DNA of 50,253 bases from an uncultured Actinomycetes bacterium. Lineage in GTDB: Bacteria > Actinomycetota > Geothermincolia > Fen-727 > JACVIW01. The stretch covers positions 73,824-124,076 of the forward strand of contig CAKZLU010000041.1 in NCBI GenBank assembly GCA_937127245.1, written 5' to 3'. Under the pieces are notes generated by a model. That model was not told the DNA's origin, did no database searches, and saw only the letters and a program-made list of their open reading frames with translations. The stretch's first letter is position 1; every line of letters begins with the position of its first letter. Shown piece after piece: positions 46,245 through 50,253 of this stretch. Position numbers and translations under genes: made by a program.

Positions 46245-47345
46245 ATGAATAAACCTTGCGGGACGAATAACATGGTTTATATCGCGAAAAATCCACACCA
46301 ACCCGCTCGAGATTATCTGCCCTCCGGCGGTAGAGTTGCGGGTTATTTTTGCAGTTACGTTCCCGTCGAGCTCATCTGGGCTTCGGGATTTATGCCGGTT
46401 CGCATTCTTTCTGGCTCTCCTCCCGGGAAGCACTGCGGAAAATACGTCCAGTCTTTCTGTTGCTCATTTGCAAGGAGCCTTCTTGAGGCATTATGTGATG
46501 GGACATACGACTACCTGTCCGCAATAGTGATTCCGCACACGTGCGACACGATCAGAAATCTATCGGATATTATCGAGGTGGCTGTGGGAAATATTCCCGT
46601 TATTAAGCTTATGGTGCCCACAATCACCCATACGCCGGAAGCCCTTGATTTTTTTACCGAAGAGCTCTCTTTGCTGTGGAGAAAGCTAAATGAAATCGCT
46701 TGTTCAGAGGCAAGCGATTCCGACATCGAGAAAAGCATTTCAGCTTATAACAAATGCAGGTCCGCCCTTACCGCGCTTGATAGAAATAACATGTCAAACA
46801 GCGACATTTATGCCACATACATGGCTTTTCAACTGACCGATCCTGTTACTTTTCTCTCGCTTCTGGAAAATATGAAACCCTCCTGCCCGGTTGAACGGAT
46901 GCCAAAGGTTGCTCTTGTGGGAGGATGCGTTCCTCAGTTTGAAGTGTTTGAACTATTAGACGAGTGCGGGTTGAGGGTTGTGTGGGATGACCTTGCAACG
47001 GCTTCGCGTTTTGGTGGGTTTGAGGTTTCAGAAAAAGGTGACCCTATAGAGGCACTGGCGAGAGCCTACCTTGAAAGATGCCCCTGCCCGACAAAGCATG
47101 ACCCCCTGAATGTAAGAGGGGCGCGCCTTGTTGAAAACGTGAAAGCCAACGGCATAAAAGGAGTCATATTCTTGCAGCAGGCTTTCTGCGAGTTCCACTC
47201 CTTTGATTACCCTATGCTCAAAGAAAAGCTTGATGAGGAAGGCGTTCACTCTATTCGTTTGGACCTCTCCTTGCCTCTTTCATCAACCGGACAAATCAGA
47301 ACGAGGCTGCAAGCCTTCTTTGAGATGCTTGGTCAAGGCGGGTGA
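46245..47345 (+). CDS. 2-hydroxyacyl-CoA dehydratase / benzoyl-CoA reductase-type subunit (HgdB/BcrC-like)
   Basis: Proteins of this family (Pfam HGD-D) hold a [4Fe-4S] cluster. In radical-type dehydratases or class I benzoyl-CoA reductase they use ATP-driven electrons to remove water from, or reduce, a CoA ester. In the 366-residue product the family motifs are GYFCSYVPVELIWASGFMP (C36), QSFCCSFARSLLEAL (C72/C73) and PHTCDTIRNL (C100), the usual cluster cysteines. The ATG at 46245 has GGGGGAGG four bases upstream. A TTG at 46242 is too close to it. The partner subunit follows at 47350. No activator ATPase (HgdC/BcrA/BcrD) is in the window, so it must be elsewhere. Confidence 0.88.
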   Translation: MNKPCGTNNMVYIAKNPHQPARDYLPSGGRVAGYFCSYVPVELIWASGFMPVRILSGSPPGKHCGKYVQSFCCSFARSLLEALCDGTYDYLSAIVIPHTCDTIRNLSDIIEVAVGNIPVIKLMVPTITHTPEALDFFTEELSLLWRKLNEIACSEASDSDIEKSISAYNKCRSALTALDRNNMSNSDIYATYMAFQLTDPVTFLSLLENMKPSCPVERMPKVALVGGCVPQFEVFELLDECGLRVVWDDLATASRFGGFEVSEKGDPIEALARAYLERCPCPTKHDPLNVRGARLVENVKANGIKGVIFLQQAFCEFHSFDYPMLKEKLDEEGVHSIRLDLSLPLSSTGQIRTRLQAFFEMLGQGG

Positions 47346-47349
47346 ATCA

Positions 47350-48537
47350 ATGGCTAAGAAAGAGAAACTTCAATGCGAAGCAAGAATGAAAGAAATCATG
47401 ACATCCTATTACACCGAAGTGTTCACTTCCGAAAAACCTAAGGCCTGGGTCACTTCGGGCGCGCCGGTGGAAATCCTTCACGCTTTCGGGGTTATACCAA
47501 TCTTTCCTGAAAACTACGGTGCGATGATAGGGGCGCGCAAGATGGGCGCCGACCTATGCTCTGCTGCCCGAGACCTGGGCTTTGATGACTGCATCTGTTC
47601 TTACGCGAGAGCCATAATAGCTTCGACCGAGCGCGGGGAGGGTCCTCTGGGCGCGCTTCCAAAGCCTGATTTTCTTCTTGCGTGCAACAACGGATGCGGG
47701 ACAATGTTCAAGTGGTTCGAGGTATTAAGCAGGCGTTTCAACGTCCCCCTGTTCTTTCTTGACACGCCGTACGCCGAAAGATTCGTGAAAGCTCACGAGC
47801 GCCGATACGTCATAGAACAAATCAAAAGGATAGTAAATGACATTGGACGGTTATTGGGCAAGAAACTCACACTCGATGATTTATGGGAAGTGTTAAAACT
47901 ATCAAGCGACACCGCGAAAACCTGGGTGGAGATTCAGAAACTCAGACGCGCCCGCCCCTGCCCGCTTAACTCGCCTGATATGTTTTTGCACATGGCGATA
48001 ATTGTAACGCTTCGAGGCACCGAGTCCGCTTACGACTATTATGAAGAAATGCTCGCTCAGGTAAAGGAAAGGGTTGAGGGGGGCGTCGGCGCTGTCGAAA
48101 ATGAAAAGTTTCGCCTTCTCTGGGACCATATTCCACCATGGTACGCGATAAGAGACTTCTTCGAATTCTGCGCAGACCTCGGAGCGTGTTTCGCAGTGGA
48201 CACATACACGAATGTCTGGCAGGGGGAGTTTGACCCATCAAGACCGTTTGAAAGCCTCGCTGAATGTTACCAGACAGTGATGCCGAATCTGCGGCTTCCG
48301 TTAAGGTCCCAGATGTACATAGATTATATCCGCGAATACGAGCTTGACGGCTTTGTGATTCACTCAAACCACAGCTGCAAAAGTTACTGTTTAGGCGAAT
48401 ACGAGATAGCGCGCCGGATCACCTCTGAGACGGGAGTTCGGGGGTTGATAATTGAGGCGGACATGCTTGACCCCAAATTCTTCTCCGAGGCACAGGTCAA
48501 GGAAAAGATTTCAGCCTTTATTGAGTCGCTTTCGTAA
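47350..48537 (+). CDS. 2-hydroxyacyl-CoA dehydratase / benzoyl-CoA reductase-type subunit (HgdA/BcrB-like)
   Basis: The 395-residue product is the second subunit of the pair. It has APVEILHAFGVIPIFPENYGA, cysteines in DDCICSYAR (C81/C83), ACNNGCGTMFKWFE, and the C-terminal HSNHSCKSYCLGEYEIARR followed by IIEADMLDP. The position equivalent to the first cluster cysteine of the partner (CSYVPVE) is Ser/Gly here, as in some BcrB-type chains. The frame is open back to 47203 inside the upstream gene. ATG at 47350, four bases after the upstream stop, fits the family's N-terminus. The crotonase-fold gene follows within 13 bases. The substrate is unknown. Confidence 0.88.
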   Translation: MAKKEKLQCEARMKEIMTSYYTEVFTSEKPKAWVTSGAPVEILHAFGVIPIFPENYGAMIGARKMGADLCSAARDLGFDDCICSYARAIIASTERGEGPLGALPKPDFLLACNNGCGTMFKWFEVLSRRFNVPLFFLDTPYAERFVKAHERRYVIEQIKRIVNDIGRLLGKKLTLDDLWEVLKLSSDTAKTWVEIQKLRRARPCPLNSPDMFLHMAIIVTLRGTESAYDYYEEMLAQVKERVEGGVGAVENEKFRLLWDHIPPWYAIRDFFEFCADLGACFAVDTYTNVWQGEFDPSRPFESLAECYQTVMPNLRLPLRSQMYIDYIREYELDGFVIHSNHSCKSYCLGEYEIARRITSETGVRGLIIEADMLDPKFFSEAQVKEKISAFIESLS

Positions 48538-48550
48538 AGGAGGAGCAGGG

Positions 48551-49330
48551 ATGGACTATGAAACGATACTCTATGAGACTGATGGTCGAATAGGCATCCT
48601 CACCTTGAATCGACCCAAATCGGTCAACGCGGTAAACCGTCAGATGATGGAGGAACTTATAGATTTCTGGGAGGTGCGCCAGACTGATTTCGAGATAAGC
48701 GTGATAATTCTAACCGGTGCAGGGGAGAAGGGTTTTTGCGCCGGATTCGACATAAAAGACGCGACTGAAGGGTATTCAAAGGAAGGGCTTACTCCGGAAA
48801 ACATTTACCGAAACCAGAGCAGGTTCTCAGAGATTCTCAAACTAATGCGCTCCTGCCCGCAGCCAATCATCGCCGCTGTGCACGGTTACGCGATGGGGGC
48901 AGGTCTTTCATTCGCCATGGCTTCCGATATCCGCGTTGCAAGTGGTGACGCGGTTTTTTGCGCCGCTTACATAAATATCGGTCTCGGCGGGGCGGACCTG
49001 GCATCAAGCTACCTCTTGTGGAGAATCGTTGGTCTGGGAAAAGCATGGGAAATGTGCTATACGGGAGATCGAATCCCTGCGAATGAAGCTTACCGCAATG
49101 GGCTTGTAAATCATGTTTGCGCAAGAGATGAGCTTACTGAAAAGGCAAAGGCTATAGCCCAGAACCTCGCCTATAGAAGTCCGTTCGCACTTCACTTGAC
49201 CAAAGAGGCACTGAACGCGGGTATTAACGCGCCAAGTCTGGAAGAAGCCCTAAAAATGGAAAACCGCAATCAGTCATACATGTTGACGATGCAGCTTATG
49301 AGATATCTCGAGCAGAAGGGCGAGGGTTAA
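48551..49330 (+). CDS. Crotonase-superfamily protein lacking both hydratase glutamates
   Basis: The 259-residue product has the crotonase fold: RPKSVNAVN, the first oxyanion-hole segment GFCAGFDIKDA, and the second, HGYAMGAGLSFAMASDI. A gapless alignment to rat crotonase places S120 at catalytic Glu144 and Y140 at Glu164. Ordinary enoyl-CoA hydration is therefore unlikely. An aspartate (D149, GGADL) nearby resembles groups with isomerase or other activities. ATG at 48551 is chosen over the longer frame from 48452 because AAAGGAGGAG (48537-48546) precedes it. It is co-directional and tightly linked (13 bases) with the dehydratase pair and probably acts on the same CoA ester. Confidence 0.9.
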   Translation: MDYETILYETDGRIGILTLNRPKSVNAVNRQMMEELIDFWEVRQTDFEISVIILTGAGEKGFCAGFDIKDATEGYSKEGLTPENIYRNQSRFSEILKLMRSCPQPIIAAVHGYAMGAGLSFAMASDIRVASGDAVFCAAYINIGLGGADLASSYLLWRIVGLGKAWEMCYTGDRIPANEAYRNGLVNHVCARDELTEKAKAIAQNLAYRSPFALHLTKEALNAGINAPSLEEALKMENRNQSYMLTMQLMRYLEQKGEG

Positions 49331-49371
49331 GATGCTTACTTATCGCTCAAACCGCTTTCGGGTTTAAAACC

Positions 49372-49911
49372 TCATTTTATGGAGTGCCCGCTTTTTCCGC
49401 TGTCGCAAAAGACGCTCACTCCCTGTTTACCCTCTTTGAGGACATAGTAACGTTTCGTGGCTGGACATCTCCAGGCTCTTGGAAGATAACCGTATTCCAC
49501 AAGAGGGTGGCGTTGGTTTATCTCCCCGAGCGGGGGTGACTCTCCTTCCGATTTTATGTATCTGGAGAGCGCTTTTTCAATCATGCGCAAATTCTCGCGG
49601 CAGGCGGCAGCCTGAAGCTTTGCCGTTGTGCCATGATTCATGGGAATAGAATAGACTATTATCAGACCCATAACGACAAGAATCCCGAGGACAGCCGATA
49701 GGGAAAGCAAAAGCCATCTTTTCCCAGGCAGGGCACGTTCTTTGGGGCGGTAGAATTCTTGAGCTTTTAAAACTTCTAAATTCTGGGTCTTGCTCAAGTT
49801 CAGACACAGGTCGCAATAATTTCTGTCCTTCGGCACTTCTCGGCCGCAAATCAAGCATCCTGGCATTTCAAAACCCTTTCCGCAATGGAAACAATCGCTC
49901 AATACCTGCAT
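49372..49911 (-). CDS. Membrane protein: zinc-ribbon N-terminus, one membrane helix, pseudopilin-like C-terminus
   Basis: The 179-residue protein has six N-terminal cysteines in pairs (C7/C10, C19/C22, C33/C36; CFHCG, CLICG, CDLC), suggesting one or two zinc ribbons. A single membrane helix lies near residues 64-89. The outside domain (residues 95-175, AACRENLRMIEKALSRYIKSEG) resembles the globular part of type II/IV pseudopilins in spacing: a helix, then a Pro-rich segment, and late cysteines in WRCPATKRYYV and VFCDSG. No pilus, competence or secretion gene is nearby. The function is unknown. It is convergent with the crotonase gene. Confidence 0.7.
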   Translation of the reverse strand: MQVLSDCFHCGKGFEMPGCLICGREVPKDRNYCDLCLNLSKTQNLEVLKAQEFYRPKERALPGKRWLLLSLSAVLGILVVMGLIIVYSIPMNHGTTAKLQAAACRENLRMIEKALSRYIKSEGESPPLGEINQRHPLVEYGYLPRAWRCPATKRYYVLKEGKQGVSVFCDSGKSGHSIK

Positions 49912-50253
49912 TAATCAGTAGGCTGTCAAGAAGAGACCTTAAATTAATTCGTTTGATTTTATGAACACGTGAAACACGCACAAAACACCAACTTGCTTGA
50001 AAAGAACATAAGGTCTTTTTAAGTCAAGTGTCAAGTTTCAGGGTTACGAGGTATCGATGTAATTCATCAAAAGTGATGACCCGAGACAATCTTTGAAAAA
50101 AGCTCTAATAAGGATTTATGGTAAGCACGTGTTGTAGAAAAGAATCGAGTTCTAATCCAATTTTGCGTTCTTAATCTGAATTAGTCACCAGCTTCCCTGA
50201 CAGATTTTAACATCCTCAACAGCAAGGCAGTCACCTGCCCCCTTGGGTAGACT
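49912..50253. other. Right-edge intergenic region, including a candidate minus-strand promoter
   Basis: About 340 bases with no supported complete gene. On the minus strand TTGACA (50029-50034), an 18-base spacer and TATGTT (50005-50010) could drive the zinc-ribbon gene with a leader near 90 bases. A minus-strand frame open from the window edge ends at TAA (50181-50183) and could be the last 23 codons of a gene beyond the window. That is too short to name. Confidence 0.35.

Noticed and set aside
50181..50253. 3' end of a minus-strand gene entering from the right
   Set aside because: Only 23 codons are open. This is too little to support a product or even a gene.

Overview
The window is a stretch of bacterial chromosome with dense, ordinary housekeeping operons on the left and a catabolic, partly decaying accessory region on the right. 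Base composition is roughly balanced. Many genes start with TTG after a good Shine-Dalgarno (SD) sequence. The gene set (pnp, an M16 peptidase, dapB, ftsK, rimO-pgsA-cinA, ileS-lspA-lgt-rluD, a ferredoxin-like-domain DAHP synthase, livKHMGF, anaerobic CoA-thioester enzymes) would fit a deep-branching anaerobic actinobacterium or a Firmicutes-like lineage. That placement is inference. No rRNA or unique marker settles it.

Left part (1-23.4 kb): the 3' portion of pnp (cut by the window edge), an M16 zinc peptidase, dapB, ftsK/spoIIIE, a 79-residue unknown protein next to a minimal methyl-accepting protein, yajQ, rimO, pgsA, cinA, then ileS-lspA-lgt-rluD behind a near-consensus promoter. On the minus strand lie a DAHP synthase and a stand-alone RecB-type nuclease. 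dnaE follows.

Middle (23.4-33.9 kb): histidine genes hisD, hisB, hisH, hisA, hisF. hisI is separated from them by a complete branched-chain amino-acid-type ABC importer (livK, livH, livM, livG, livF). A perfect 16-bp hairpin terminator lies between livK and livH, and livH appears to start at CTG. hisC, hisG and hisE are not here. A small winged-helix protein with its own promoter and terminator closes the block.

Right part (34-50.3 kb): CoA-thioester metabolism. First comes a DUF2889 protein divergent from an acyl-CoA ligase, a CoA-transferase and an NAD-dependent epimerase. These last three consecutive genes are all broken: an in-frame stop, a frameshift, and a stop plus a frameshift. Then tRNA-Gly, an intact acyl-CoA ligase with an unusual basic insert, an SCP2 protein, tRNA-Cys, and a MarR regulator with an apparent autoregulatory operator. 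Last is a plus-strand series: zinc alcohol dehydrogenase, acyl-CoA ligase, two 2-hydroxyacyl-CoA dehydratase/benzoyl-CoA reductase-type subunits, and a crotonase-fold protein lacking both catalytic glutamates. It looks like an anaerobic route for activating an acid to its CoA ester and dehydrating or reducing it. The substrate cannot be read from the sequence, and the ATP-dependent activator such dehydratases need is not in the window.

The most interesting signals are the run of three decaying genes, the dehydratase pair with its structured leader and atypical crotonase, the 79-residue/minimal-MCP pair, the acyl-CoA ligase insert, and the zinc-ribbon/pseudopilin-like membrane protein. No CRISPR array, insertion sequence, phage gene or rRNA was found.
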